Shown here: positions 7,193 to 13,776 of the stretch, in pieces | Numbering within the stretch: position 1 is the first letter of the stretch | Layout: the number at the start of each line of letters is the position of its first letter | Source of the DNA: JBEHYA01 sp048498415 | GTDB lineage: Bacteria; Pseudomonadota; Alphaproteobacteria; UBA9219; RGZA01 | Direction of reading: 5' to 3' | NCBI GenBank assembly: GCA_048498415.1 | Contig: JBEHYA010000034.1 | Span: forward strand, 1-18,613 | Length of the DNA: 18,613 bases | Program-made: the position numbers and the translations under genes | Notes under the pieces: model-generated | What the model was told of the DNA's origin: nothing | Seen by the model: only the letters and a program-made list of their open reading frames with translations | The model's database searches: none

Positions 7193-7942
7193 ATGGCTGG
7201 TCATTCCCAATTTAAAAACATTATGCACCGCAAGGGCCGCCAGGACGGCAAGAAGGCAAGCAAGTTCAACAAAATTGCGCGTGAAATCACGGTGGCCGCC
7301 AAATCCGGCCTGCCCGATCCCGCCTCCAACCCGCGCTTGCGTGCCGCCATGCAGGCCGCCCGCGCCGAAAACATGCCGCGCGAGCGCATTGAACGCGCGA
7401 TTAAAAGCGCGATTGGCGGCGCAGATGGCGCGAATTACGAAGAAATCCGTTATGAAGGCTACGGCCCGGGCGGCGTGGCGCTGATTGTGGAATGCCTTAC
7501 CGATAACCGCCAGCGCACCGCGCCGGATATGCGCACGGCTTTTTCCAAAAATGGCGGCACACTGGGTGAAAGCAACTCGGTTAGCTTCATGTTCCAGCGC
7601 ATCGGTTTGATTGAATACCCCGCCAGCGTCGCAACCGCCGATGCCATGCTGGAAGCCGTGATTGAAGCCGGCGGTGAAAATGTGGAAAGCAGCCCCGAAC
7701 TCCACATCATCACCACCAACACCGATGACCTTGGCGCCGTGCGCGATGCGCTGGAAGCCAAATTCGGCGCGCCGCAAACCGCGCGCCTCACCTGGCACCC
7801 GCAGGCGCTGATCCCGGTGGCCGGGGAAGCCGCGGAAAGCCTCATCAAACTCATCGATGTTTTGGAAGAAAACGACGACGTGCAAAGCGTGATCGGCAAT
7901 TTCGATATCGCTGAAGACGTATTGCAGAAAATGGCGTCGTAA
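7193..7942 (+). CDS. yebC: YebC/PmpR family transcriptional regulator / translation factor
   Basis: A 249-aa cytoplasmic protein, the usual family length. The diagnostic N-terminus is MAGHSQFKNIMHRKGRQDGK followed by FNKIAREITVAAKSG. Later come NMPRERIERAIK and the acidic-loop region YEGYGPGGVALIVECLTDNRQRT, with FSKNGGTLGE and SVSFMF, all canonical. Members were described as DNA-binding regulators (PmpR), and more recently some have been linked to relief of ribosome stalling at proline-rich sequences. Which role applies here is not visible. In many proteobacteria yebC lies beside the ruvCAB genes. Here it follows the phosphohexomutase gene with a 17-base gap. Its TAA stop is immediately followed by the TTA (reverse-strand stop) of clpA, so the two convergent genes abut without any terminator sequence. 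Confidence 0.95.
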   Translation: MAGHSQFKNIMHRKGRQDGKKASKFNKIAREITVAAKSGLPDPASNPRLRAAMQAARAENMPRERIERAIKSAIGGADGANYEEIRYEGYGPGGVALIVECLTDNRQRTAPDMRTAFSKNGGTLGESNSVSFMFQRIGLIEYPASVATADAMLEAVIEAGGENVESSPELHIITTNTDDLGAVRDALEAKFGAPQTARLTWHPQALIPVAGEAAESLIKLIDVLEENDDVQSVIGNFDIAEDVLQKMAS

Positions 7943-10252
7943 TTAAACGGTTTCCGGCACTGGCACAGCCTTCTTGCGCTCGCCCGGTTTATCGGGGTAG
8001 CTGAAGACCAGCTTGTCATCTGCCATATCCACCATCACGCTGCCGCCTTTTTGCAGGCGGCCGAACAACAGCTCTTCCGCCAGCGGCTTCTTGATGTGTT
8101 CCTGAATAACGCGGGCCAGGGGGCGTGCGCCGTATAGCGGATCATACCCCTTCTCCGCCAGCCACGCGCGGGCCGCATCGGTAAGGCCAATGGTGACCTG
8201 CCGATCCGATAATTGCGCTTCCAGTTGCAGCACGAATTTATCAACCACGCGCCCAACCACTTCCGAACCCAGTGCCTTGAACGAAATAATCGCATCCAGA
8301 CGGTTGCGGAATTCCGGCGTGAACATGCGGTTGATGGCCTCTGAATCTTCACCTTCCCGCGTCGTGCGGCCGAAGCCAATGGCGTGTTTGGTGAGTTCCG
8401 CCGCGCCGGCATTCGTCGTCATGATCAAAATGACGTTGCGGAAATCCACCGCCTTGCCGTTATGGTCGGTCAGCTTGCCGTGATCCATCACCTGCAACAG
8501 AATGTTGTAAAGATCGGGATGCGCCTTTTCGATTTCATCCAGCAGCAGCACGCAATGCGGGGTCTGATCCACGGCATCCGTCAGCAAGCCGCCCTGATCA
8601 AAACCTACATAGCCCGGCGGCGCGCCAATCAGGCGCGAAATGCTGTGCCGTTCCATATATTCCGACATATCAAAGCGTTTCAGCTCAATACCCAGCGAAC
8701 GCGCCAGCTGCCGCGCTACTTCGGTTTTGCCCACGCCCGTGGGGCCCGCGAATAAATACGAGCCAATCGGCTTTTCCGGCTCGCGCAAGCCTGCCCGCGC
8801 CAGTTTGATGGCGGTCACCAGCTGGGCAATCGCGTCATCCTGACCATAGACCATGGTTTTCAGATCGCGGTCGAGGTGTTGGAGTACTTCGCGGTCATCC
8901 TGCGTGACGTTCTTGGGCGGAATGCGCGCAATCTGCGCCACCACCGCTTCAATGTCTTTGACCTGAATGTTCTTCTTGCGCTTGGCCACCGGCAGAAGCT
9001 TTTGGGCGGCGCCCACTTCATCCAGCACATCAATCGCTTTATCCGGGAGCTTGCGGTCGCCAATGTAACGCGCCGACAAATCCACCGCCGCACGCACGGC
9101 CTGTTCGCTGTATTTGATATCGTGGTGCTTTTCGTAATAGCTTTTGACGCCCATCAAAATCTTGAAGGCGTCTTCCACGCTGGGTTCCGCCACATCGATC
9201 TTCTGGAAGCGGCGCACCAGCGCGCGGTCTTTTTCGAAGTAATTGCGGTATTCCTTATAGGTGGTGGAACCCATGCAGCGCAGTTCCCCGCTGGAAAGCG
9301 CCGGTTTCAGCAGGTTCGAGGCATCCATCGAACCGCCGCTGGTCGCGCCCGCGCCAATCACGGTGTGAATTTCATCAATGAACAAAATCGCGCCTTTAGT
9401 CTCGCGCAGTTCCTTGAGAACATTCTTCAAACGCTCTTCAAAATCGCCGCGATACCGCGTGCCGGCCAACAGCGAACCCATATCGAGGGAGAAAATGGTA
9501 GCGCCCAGCAACACATCCGGCACGTCGCCGCGCACGATGCGGAGTGCCAGGCCTTCCGCGATCGCCGTCTTGCCCACGCCGGGTTCGCCGACATAAAGCG
9601 GATTGTTCTTGGAACGGCGGCAGAGAATTTGAATGGTGCGCTCCACTTCCTGCACGCGGCCGATCAAGGGGTCGACCTTATCCTGTGCCGCCTTCTCGTT
9701 CAGGTTAACGCAATAGGCGCGAAGCGCATCCTTGCCCTGCTTCACGTTCTTTTCAGCGCCCGCTTCATCATCCATGCCTTCAGGCGCCATACCCTCCGGG
9801 CCCGCCGCGCCATCGGCCTTGGTGATGCCGTGCGAAATATAATTCACCGCATCAAAGCGCGTGATACCCTGATTTTGCAGGAAGAACACCGCATGGCTTT
9901 CGCGTTCCGAGAATAAGGATACCAGCACATTCGCGCCGTTCACTTCTTCCCGCCCCGCCGATTGCACGTGAATGGCCGCACGCTGTAACACGCGCTGGAA
10001 ACCGGCCGTGGGTTTGGCTTCCGACGGGCCGGAATTCGCAAGGCCCGCCAGATCATCTTCCAAATAGCCTGTAAGGTCTTGGCGCAGGCGCGTGAGATCG
10101 GCACCGCAGGCACGCAGCACCGCTACCGCATCCTGATCTTCCGTGAGCGAGAGCAGAAGATGCTCCAGCGTTGAAAATTCATGCGTGTACTTGTTCGCAA
10201 TCGCCAGCGCGCGGTGCAGGGTTTGTTCGAGTGTGGGGGAGAGCATGCCCAT
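7943..10252 (-). CDS. clpA: ATP-dependent Clp protease ATP-binding subunit ClpA
   Basis: A hexameric AAA+ unfoldase (769 aa) that feeds substrates into the ClpP peptidase and works with the ClpS adaptor. In order: the N-terminal Clp_N double repeat (about 1-145) that binds ClpS; an acidic, glycine-rich linker (147-165); AAA module 1 with Walker A GEPGVGKT (222-229) and Walker B FIDEIH (291-296); AAA module 2 with Walker A GPTGVGKT (503-510) and Walker B LLLDEIEKAHPD (569-580); and the ClpP-binding loop IGF at 625-627. There is no ClpB/ClpC-type middle coiled coil, which separates it from those relatives. The start is ATG 10252, 6 bases past the clpS stop, with GGAA 9 bases upstream inside the clpS end; ATG 10246 is an alternative. 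Its stop codon abuts that of convergent yebC. Confidence 0.97.
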   Translation of the reverse strand: MGMLSPTLEQTLHRALAIANKYTHEFSTLEHLLLSLTEDQDAVAVLRACGADLTRLRQDLTGYLEDDLAGLANSGPSEAKPTAGFQRVLQRAAIHVQSAGREEVNGANVLVSLFSERESHAVFFLQNQGITRFDAVNYISHGITKADGAAGPEGMAPEGMDDEAGAEKNVKQGKDALRAYCVNLNEKAAQDKVDPLIGRVQEVERTIQILCRRSKNNPLYVGEPGVGKTAIAEGLALRIVRGDVPDVLLGATIFSLDMGSLLAGTRYRGDFEERLKNVLKELRETKGAILFIDEIHTVIGAGATSGGSMDASNLLKPALSSGELRCMGSTTYKEYRNYFEKDRALVRRFQKIDVAEPSVEDAFKILMGVKSYYEKHHDIKYSEQAVRAAVDLSARYIGDRKLPDKAIDVLDEVGAAQKLLPVAKRKKNIQVKDIEAVVAQIARIPPKNVTQDDREVLQHLDRDLKTMVYGQDDAIAQLVTAIKLARAGLREPEKPIGSYLFAGPTGVGKTEVARQLARSLGIELKRFDMSEYMERHSISRLIGAPPGYVGFDQGGLLTDAVDQTPHCVLLLDEIEKAHPDLYNILLQVMDHGKLTDHNGKAVDFRNVILIMTTNAGAAELTKHAIGFGRTTREGEDSEAINRMFTPEFRNRLDAIISFKALGSEVVGRVVDKFVLQLEAQLSDRQVTIGLTDAARAWLAEKGYDPLYGARPLARVIQEHIKKPLAEELLFGRLQKGGSVMVDMADDKLVFSYPDKPGERKKAVPVPETV

Positions 10253-10258
10253 GTGCGC

Positions 10259-10588
10259 TTATTCCTTTTCCATAATACATTGCAGCGGGTGCTGGGAACG
10301 CTTGGCGTAATCCATCACCTGCATCACTTTGGTCTCGGCAATTTCGTGGGTGAAGACGCCGCACAGGCCTACGCCGCGCTGATGCACGTGCAGCATGATC
10401 CGCGTCGCCTCTTCCCGGCTTTTATTGAAGAATTGCTCAAGCACCTGCACCACGAATTCCATCGGGGTATAGTCGTCGTTCATCAATAAAACCTTGAACA
10501 TCGACGGTTTTTTGGTGCGCGGGCGGCTTTTAATGGCCAAACCCGTCTGGCCATTGCCTTCGTCGCCGTCTTTATCGTGATCCGCCAT
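10259..10588 (-). CDS. clpS: ClpAP adaptor ClpS
   Basis: A small adaptor (109 aa from this start) that recognises N-degron residues (Phe, Tyr, Trp, Leu) and delivers those proteins to ClpA. The core begins KPSMFKVLLMNDDYTPMEFV. The NDD motif and the following T/M residues form the N-degron pocket, and LHVHQRGVGLCGVF contains the pocket histidine. The conserved tail is HPLQCIMEKE. The N-terminus is a flexible, charged extension (MADHDKDGDEGNGQ), as usual for the part that enters the ClpA pore. An in-frame ATG at 10612 would add 8 residues (MELWAATS). I prefer 10588 because the extension looks unlike family N-termini, but neither start has a strong Shine-Dalgarno. It is co-transcribed with clpA. 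Confidence 0.93.
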   Translation of the reverse strand: MADHDKDGDEGNGQTGLAIKSRPRTKKPSMFKVLLMNDDYTPMEFVVQVLEQFFNKSREEATRIMLHVHQRGVGLCGVFTHEIAETKVMQVMDYAKRSQHPLQCIMEKE

Positions 10589-10674
10589 GCTGGTGGCTGC
10601 CCATAATTCCATGATAAAAATATGGGGCAGCCAAACCGATTAGAAAAGGGTTAAAAATATTAAAAACCTCGCCA

Positions 10675-10767
10675 GTCATCCCCGCGAAGGCGGGGATCCA
10701 CGACAGGCCGTTAGACCAACATTATCCTGCTTGGCTTATCGTGGATGCCCGCCTTCGCGGGCATGAC
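10675..10767. repeat. paired-hairpin inverted repeat, copy 1 (REP-like)
   Basis: Two 29-base arms (10675-10703 and 10739-10767) are inverted copies separated by 35 bases, and differ at only two positions. Each arm is itself a perfect 8-bp hairpin with a 4-base loop: ATCCCCGC-GAAG-GCGGGGAT at 10678-10697 and ATGCCCGC-CTTC-GCGGGCAT at 10745-10764. The two differences between the arms are the two sides of one base pair (C-G versus G-C), so hairpin pairing is kept. It lies in the 233-base gap between the phasin terminator and clpS. It could act as a transcription-attenuating or mRNA-stabilising structure, or be a short non-autonomous mobile repeat. Copy 2 is at 12921-13034. Confidence 0.85.
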
Positions 10768-10770
10768 ATA

Positions 10771-10812
10771 ATATAAAACAAAACCCCGCCCGGTTGGTGG
10801 GGGGCGGGGTTT
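10771..10812 (-). terminator. Rho-independent terminator of the phasin gene
   Basis: A perfect 11-bp stem pairs AAACCCCGCCC (10781-10791) with GGGCGGGGTTT (10802-10812) around a 10-base loop. Read on the minus strand it is followed by TTTTGTTTTATAT at 10770-10783. It is placed 34 bases past the phasin stop codon and isolates that gene from clpS-clpA downstream. Confidence 0.85.
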
Positions 10813-10845
10813 ATACTTTACCAATTTTAACCAGTTATCAAATGC

Positions 10846-11367
10846 TTAGGCAGCTTTCTTAACGTTGCTGCTGATTTTTTCGACAACCTGATTCACGCGG
10901 TCATTGATCGGCGCGGCGGCATCGCTGGAGCAGCGCACGGCGATCTCGGAAACCTTGGTCGACTCCGACATCATCTGGTCGAACAGGTTTTTGTAGTATT
11001 CCGACTGCAGTTCCATCAGGTCGCGCATGTTCTTCACGCCCATCATCGCCTTACCGGTCGACATGGCGTTTTCCATCACGCTTTGCATGGTGGAAAACAT
11101 GGTCTGGTGGATTTCCTTAAAGCCTTCCGACCACACCTGGCCGGCCTGCATGAAAGCATCGGCATTATTGCGGTGGAAGCCAGCGGCTTCTTCCATGTGA
11201 CCAAGCATTTCGCGGTTGGTCTTCTCAATTTGTTCTGCGGCGTTCTGCATTCTCGTCTCCATGCTATTTGCGACGTTCGATTTAATCTTTCTAAAGGTCT
11301 CGGCCGTGGCACTTGCGCTGACACGCCGGGCTGTACTGGCCGTTTTGCGATGTTTGCGCTGGCTCAT
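10846..11367 (-). CDS. phasin family protein
   Basis: A 173-aa alpha-helical amphipathic protein of the phasin type, expected to coat polyhydroxyalkanoate granules, or less often to be a granule-independent stress protein. The N-terminus is basic (MSQRKHRKTASTARRVSASA). The rest is continuous predicted helix rich in Met, Gln, Glu and Ala, with phasin-like stretches NREMLGHMEEAAGFHRNNADAF and NMRDLMELQSEYYKNLFDQM, and a Lys/Ala C-terminus (ISSNVKKAA). The Shine-Dalgarno GGAAGG at 11376-11381 lies 8 bases before the ATG. It is monocistronic: it has its own promoter region with a TTGCA-G-TGCAA palindrome, and a strong terminator 34 bases downstream. No PHA synthase or PHA regulator gene is in the window, so PHA storage is inferred from family only. 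Confidence 0.85.
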   Translation of the reverse strand: MSQRKHRKTASTARRVSASATAETFRKIKSNVANSMETRMQNAAEQIEKTNREMLGHMEEAAGFHRNNADAFMQAGQVWSEGFKEIHQTMFSTMQSVMENAMSTGKAMMGVKNMRDLMELQSEYYKNLFDQMMSESTKVSEIAVRCSSDAAAPINDRVNQVVEKISSNVKKAA

Positions 11368-11416
11368 GCCAAAAACCTTCCAAAATTGCTATAAACCACC
11401 CGAAAACGCGGTTTTT

Positions 11417-11427
11417 TTGCAGTGCAA
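11417..11427. promoter_or_regulatory. operator-like palindrome upstream of the phasin gene
   Basis: TTGCAGTGCAA is a perfect inverted repeat (TTGCA, centre G, TGCAA) 50 bases upstream of the phasin ATG and just downstream of its candidate promoter. Phasin genes in PHA producers are commonly repressed by PhaR, whose sites are built from TGC/GCA half-sites. Assignment to PhaR is inference, as no phaR gene lies in the window. Confidence 0.5.
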
Positions 11428-11459
11428 TATAATTAGGCCGGGTGGCCGTGTAATGTCAA
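11426..11459 (-). promoter_or_regulatory. candidate phasin promoter
   Basis: On the minus strand a perfect TTGACA lies at 11454-11459, followed by an A/T-rich stretch (TAATTATATT, 11427-11436) that would hold the -10. With TAATTA as -10 the spacer is 18 bases but the match is poor. With TATATT (11426-11431) the hexamer is better but the spacer is 22. The palindrome at 11417-11427 would sit near the transcription start, which fits repression. Confidence 0.35.
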
Positions 11460-11525
11460 TAGGTATCGCCATAAACAGGCAAAAAAGGCGCCGGATCATA
11501 GGCGGCATGTTCAGATAAAATTAAC

Positions 11526-11566
11526 CAAATCAGCACAAATAATCATCAAATCAGTTGCCAAATCAG
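11526..11566 (+). repeat. phased direct repeats of CAAATCAG upstream of the carboxypeptidase gene
   Basis: Exact copies of CAAATCAG start at 11526, 11547 and 11559, with a partial copy CAAATAAT at 11536. The start-to-start spacings are 10, 11 and 12 bases, about one DNA helical turn. They end 80 bases before the GTG start at 11646, in the divergent region shared with the phasin gene. The arrangement suggests repeated sites for a regulator binding one face of the helix. The remaining bases of this 278-base gap show nothing further that I can support. Confidence 0.5.
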
Positions 11567-11645
11567 CTGGGTGGCATCAACCTTGCTTCCTTACATACGC
11601 ACTGGTTTTGTTCTGGTCATTTGCTGAAATTAGGGGTTAGGGATC

Positions 11646-12923
11646 GTGGGCAGCTTGAGGATCTCTGTTTTTGTTGTTGTTGCTTTGTTTTTGGGTGCTT
11701 TTGCCGCCCCTGCCCTTGCCGCACCGCCAACGTCTGAAATTATCGCCGATGCCGCCACGGGCCGCATCCTGCATGGCCAGAATATCAATTCGCTGCGCCA
11801 TCCAGCTTCTCTCACCAAAGTCATGACGCTGTATTTGACCTTCACCGCGCTGGAACAGGGCAAGCTGCGCCTCACCGATTATCTCCCCGTTTCATGGAAT
11901 GCCGCCTCGCAGCCGCCCTCGCGTTTGGGTCTTGATGAAGGCGCGCGCATCATGGTGCGCGATGCCGTCTACGGTCTGGTCACCGAATCTGCAAACGATG
12001 CAGCCGTGGTACTGGGCGAAGCGGTGGGCGGCAGCGAAGAACGCTTTGCGTACCTGATGACGCAGCAGGCGCGCGCGCTGGGCATGAAGAACACCACCTA
12101 CCGCAACGCCAACGGCCTGCACGATCCTGAACAGGTCACCACGGCATTCGACCAGGCGATTTTAGCGCGCGCGATGCTTTATCACTTCCCGCAATACTAC
12201 AAATTTTTCCGCACCCGCAATTTCAGTTACGACGGCATCAACCACCGCAACCACAATCATTTAATGAGCCGTTATGAGGGCATGGACGGCATTAAAACCG
12301 GCTTCGTACGCCAGTCCGGCTTTAACCTGATGGCCTCGGCCCAGCGCAATGGCCGCCGCGTAATTGGCGTGGTGTTTGGCGGCCGTTCGGCGGTGAGCCG
12401 CGATAACCGCATGGCGCAGATTCTGGATTACGGCTTCGACCGCATGGTCGCGGAAGCCCGCAACAATAATACCAAGGTCGCCGCCCTGCCCGCGCCGACG
12501 CCAACCGACGCCATGGATGCCGCCGACACAAACGGCAGCGGCGATGCCGCCCAGCAAGGCGATGATACACCGGCCACGAAAGCGCCTTCGCAAAAGGTGG
12601 CCAGCGCCACGCCTGCGCCAACGCCCACCCCGAATGCGTCATTGGCGGCGGAACCCGCACCCAAAGCCGGCAACGATAAAAACAACTGGTCGGTGCAGCT
12701 TGGCACCTACAAAAACCGCCAGCAGGGGTTGAATGCCATTCAGCAGGCCAAACGCAAAGTCGCCGCCTTAGACGATGCGAATGGCAGCGTCATCCGCACC
12801 AAGGCGGGCCGCAAAACCATTTACCGCGCGCGCCTTACGGGCCTTGATGAAAAAACCGCCCGCACCGCCTGCGATGCGCTGGGCAACAGCAAAAGCTGCC
12901 TGACCCTGCCGCCCCGTGGCTAA
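11646..12923 (+). CDS. D-alanyl-D-alanine carboxypeptidase (PBP5/6-like, S11) with C-terminal SPOR domain
   Basis: A secreted peptidoglycan-trimming enzyme (425 aa) that removes the terminal D-Ala of pentapeptide stems in the periplasm. It has a signal peptide at 1-26 (hydrophobic core, cleavage after ALA). The catalytic motifs are SLTK (S55 nucleophile, K58), SAN (115-117) and KTG (217-219). A Pro/Ala/Thr-rich low-complexity linker spans about 280-345, then a SPOR domain (about 347-425, starting NNWSVQLGTYKNRQQG). SPOR domains bind denuded septal glycan, so it is likely recruited to the division site. It replaces the usual C-terminal amphipathic anchor of PBP5. The start is GTG: an in-frame TAG lies four codons upstream with no ATG between, and AGGGG/TAGGG lie just before it. 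The TAA stop is the first triplet of an inverted repeat. Confidence 0.92.
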   Translation: MGSLRISVFVVVALFLGAFAAPALAAPPTSEIIADAATGRILHGQNINSLRHPASLTKVMTLYLTFTALEQGKLRLTDYLPVSWNAASQPPSRLGLDEGARIMVRDAVYGLVTESANDAAVVLGEAVGGSEERFAYLMTQQARALGMKNTTYRNANGLHDPEQVTTAFDQAILARAMLYHFPQYYKFFRTRNFSYDGINHRNHNHLMSRYEGMDGIKTGFVRQSGFNLMASAQRNGRRVIGVVFGGRSAVSRDNRMAQILDYGFDRMVAEARNNNTKVAALPAPTPTDAMDAADTNGSGDAAQQGDDTPATKAPSQKVASATPAPTPTPNASLAAEPAPKAGNDKNNWSVQLGTYKNRQQGLNAIQQAKRKVAALDDANGSVIRTKAGRKTIYRARLTGLDEKTARTACDALGNSKSCLTLPPRG

Positions 12924-13034
12924 CCTCATTCCCGCGAAAGCGGGAATCTAGCTAACGCTGCGTCTGCAGCGAAAAATAATTATTCAAATAATAGCCCCGT
13001 CCTCTGGATCCCCACTTACGCGGGGATGAGGTTA
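12921..13034. repeat. paired-hairpin inverted repeat, copy 2, spanning two convergent stop codons
   Basis: Arms at 12921-12951 and 13004-13034 are inverted copies (25 of 30 bases identical over 12922-12951), separated by 52 bases. The left arm holds the perfect hairpin ATTCCCGCGAAAGCGGGAAT (12928-12947). The right arm holds ATCCCC...GGGGAT (13008-13027) with one A-C mismatch inside. The outermost bases, TAACCTCAT and ATGAGGTTA, pair perfectly, and their TAA and TTA are the stop codons of the carboxypeptidase and tlyA genes. The core matches the ATTCCC-N8-GGGAAT pattern known as dRS3 in Neisseria. It is the same family as 10675-10767. It probably also works as a bidirectional attenuator between the convergent genes. 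Confidence 0.85.
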
Positions 13035-13766
13035 TGGTTTTCTGGCCGCGATCAAAAATTCCACATTGCCGTCGGTGCCTGTAATCGGGCTGGGCGTGAT
13101 CCCCAGCACCTGCCAGCCCATTTCGTGGGTGAGCCAGGCTTCAATATCCACGCATACTTCCTGCCTTAAACCTTCATCGCGCACAATACCGCCCTTGCCG
13201 ACATTTTCGCGCCCCACTTCAAACTGCGGCTTGATGAGGGCAATAAGCGTGGCGCCACGCACCGCCAAACCCAGCGCCGCCGGCAGCACGGTTTTTAAAC
13301 TAATAAAGCTGGCATCGCACACGACGATTTCCGGCCGTTCCGGGATTAATTCGCTATTCAAATTCCGCGCATTGGTCTGTTCCATCACCACCACGCGCGC
13401 GTCGGTGCGAAGGCTATAGGCCAGCTGATTGGTGCCCACATCCACGGCATAGACTTTTTTGGCGCCGCCTTTCAGCAGCACATCCGTGAACCCGCCGGTG
13501 GATGAGCCCACATCCAGCGCAATTTTATTCGTGACGTTTATTTTAAAATGCTCCAGCGCCGCCGCCAGCTTCACGCCGCCGCGGCTGACATAGGGGTGGT
13601 CTTTGCCCTTCACAGTAATCGCGGCATCGTCTTCCACCAGCACGCTCGGCTTATCGATGCGCTGTGTGCCGCTGTAAACCAGCCCCGCCATCACAAGCGC
13701 CTGCGCGCGCGTGCGGCTTTCGGCCAGGCCCTGATCCGCCAGCCATTGATCGATGCGTTTTTTCAT
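13032..13766 (-). CDS. tlyA: TlyA family 2'-O-methyltransferase (rRNA methyltransferase / 'hemolysin A')
   Basis: A 244-aa protein with an N-terminal S4 RNA-binding domain (MKKRIDQWLADQGLAESRTR..., residues 1-60) and an FtsJ/RrmJ-like Rossmann methyltransferase domain. Between them is the family signature PYVSRGGVKLAAALE. SAM motif I is DVGSSTGGFTD, followed by VYAVDVGTNQL, and the later motifs are VVCDASFISLK and ALIKPQFEVG. Mycobacterial TlyA methylates 16S and 23S rRNA; the target here is inferred. The frame is open 36 codons further upstream, but that would overlap the preceding HD gene. ATG 13766, 10 bases after that gene's stop, matches family N-termini. No Shine-Dalgarno is present; TATAAT occupies 13771-13776 instead. 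The stop codon is formed by the end of the inverted repeat. Confidence 0.92.
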   Translation of the reverse strand: MKKRIDQWLADQGLAESRTRAQALVMAGLVYSGTQRIDKPSVLVEDDAAITVKGKDHPYVSRGGVKLAAALEHFKINVTNKIALDVGSSTGGFTDVLLKGGAKKVYAVDVGTNQLAYSLRTDARVVVMEQTNARNLNSELIPERPEIVVCDASFISLKTVLPAALGLAVRGATLIALIKPQFEVGRENVGKGGIVRDEGLRQEVCVDIEAWLTHEMGWQVLGITPSPITGTDGNVEFLIAARKP

Positions 13767-13770
13767 GGGA

Positions 13771-13776
13771 ATTATA
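13771..13776 (-). promoter_or_regulatory. TATAAT immediately before the tlyA start
   Basis: A perfect TATAAT lies between the HD gene stop and the tlyA ATG, 4 bases before the ATG. If it is a working -10 element, the transcript would begin at about the start codon and be leaderless. No good -35 is visible 16-18 bases upstream, so this may be coincidence. Confidence 0.25.

Noticed and set aside
8876..9916. 346-codon open frame antisense to clpA
   Set aside because: A shadow of GC-rich codon bias in clpA: the composition is His/Arg/Ala/Phe-rich with no domain, while the clpA frame carries every family motif.
10675..10767. CRISPR-like array or tRNA in the repeat region
   Set aside because: There are only two inverted arms, no regularly spaced direct repeats and no cloverleaf; it is a paired-hairpin element.
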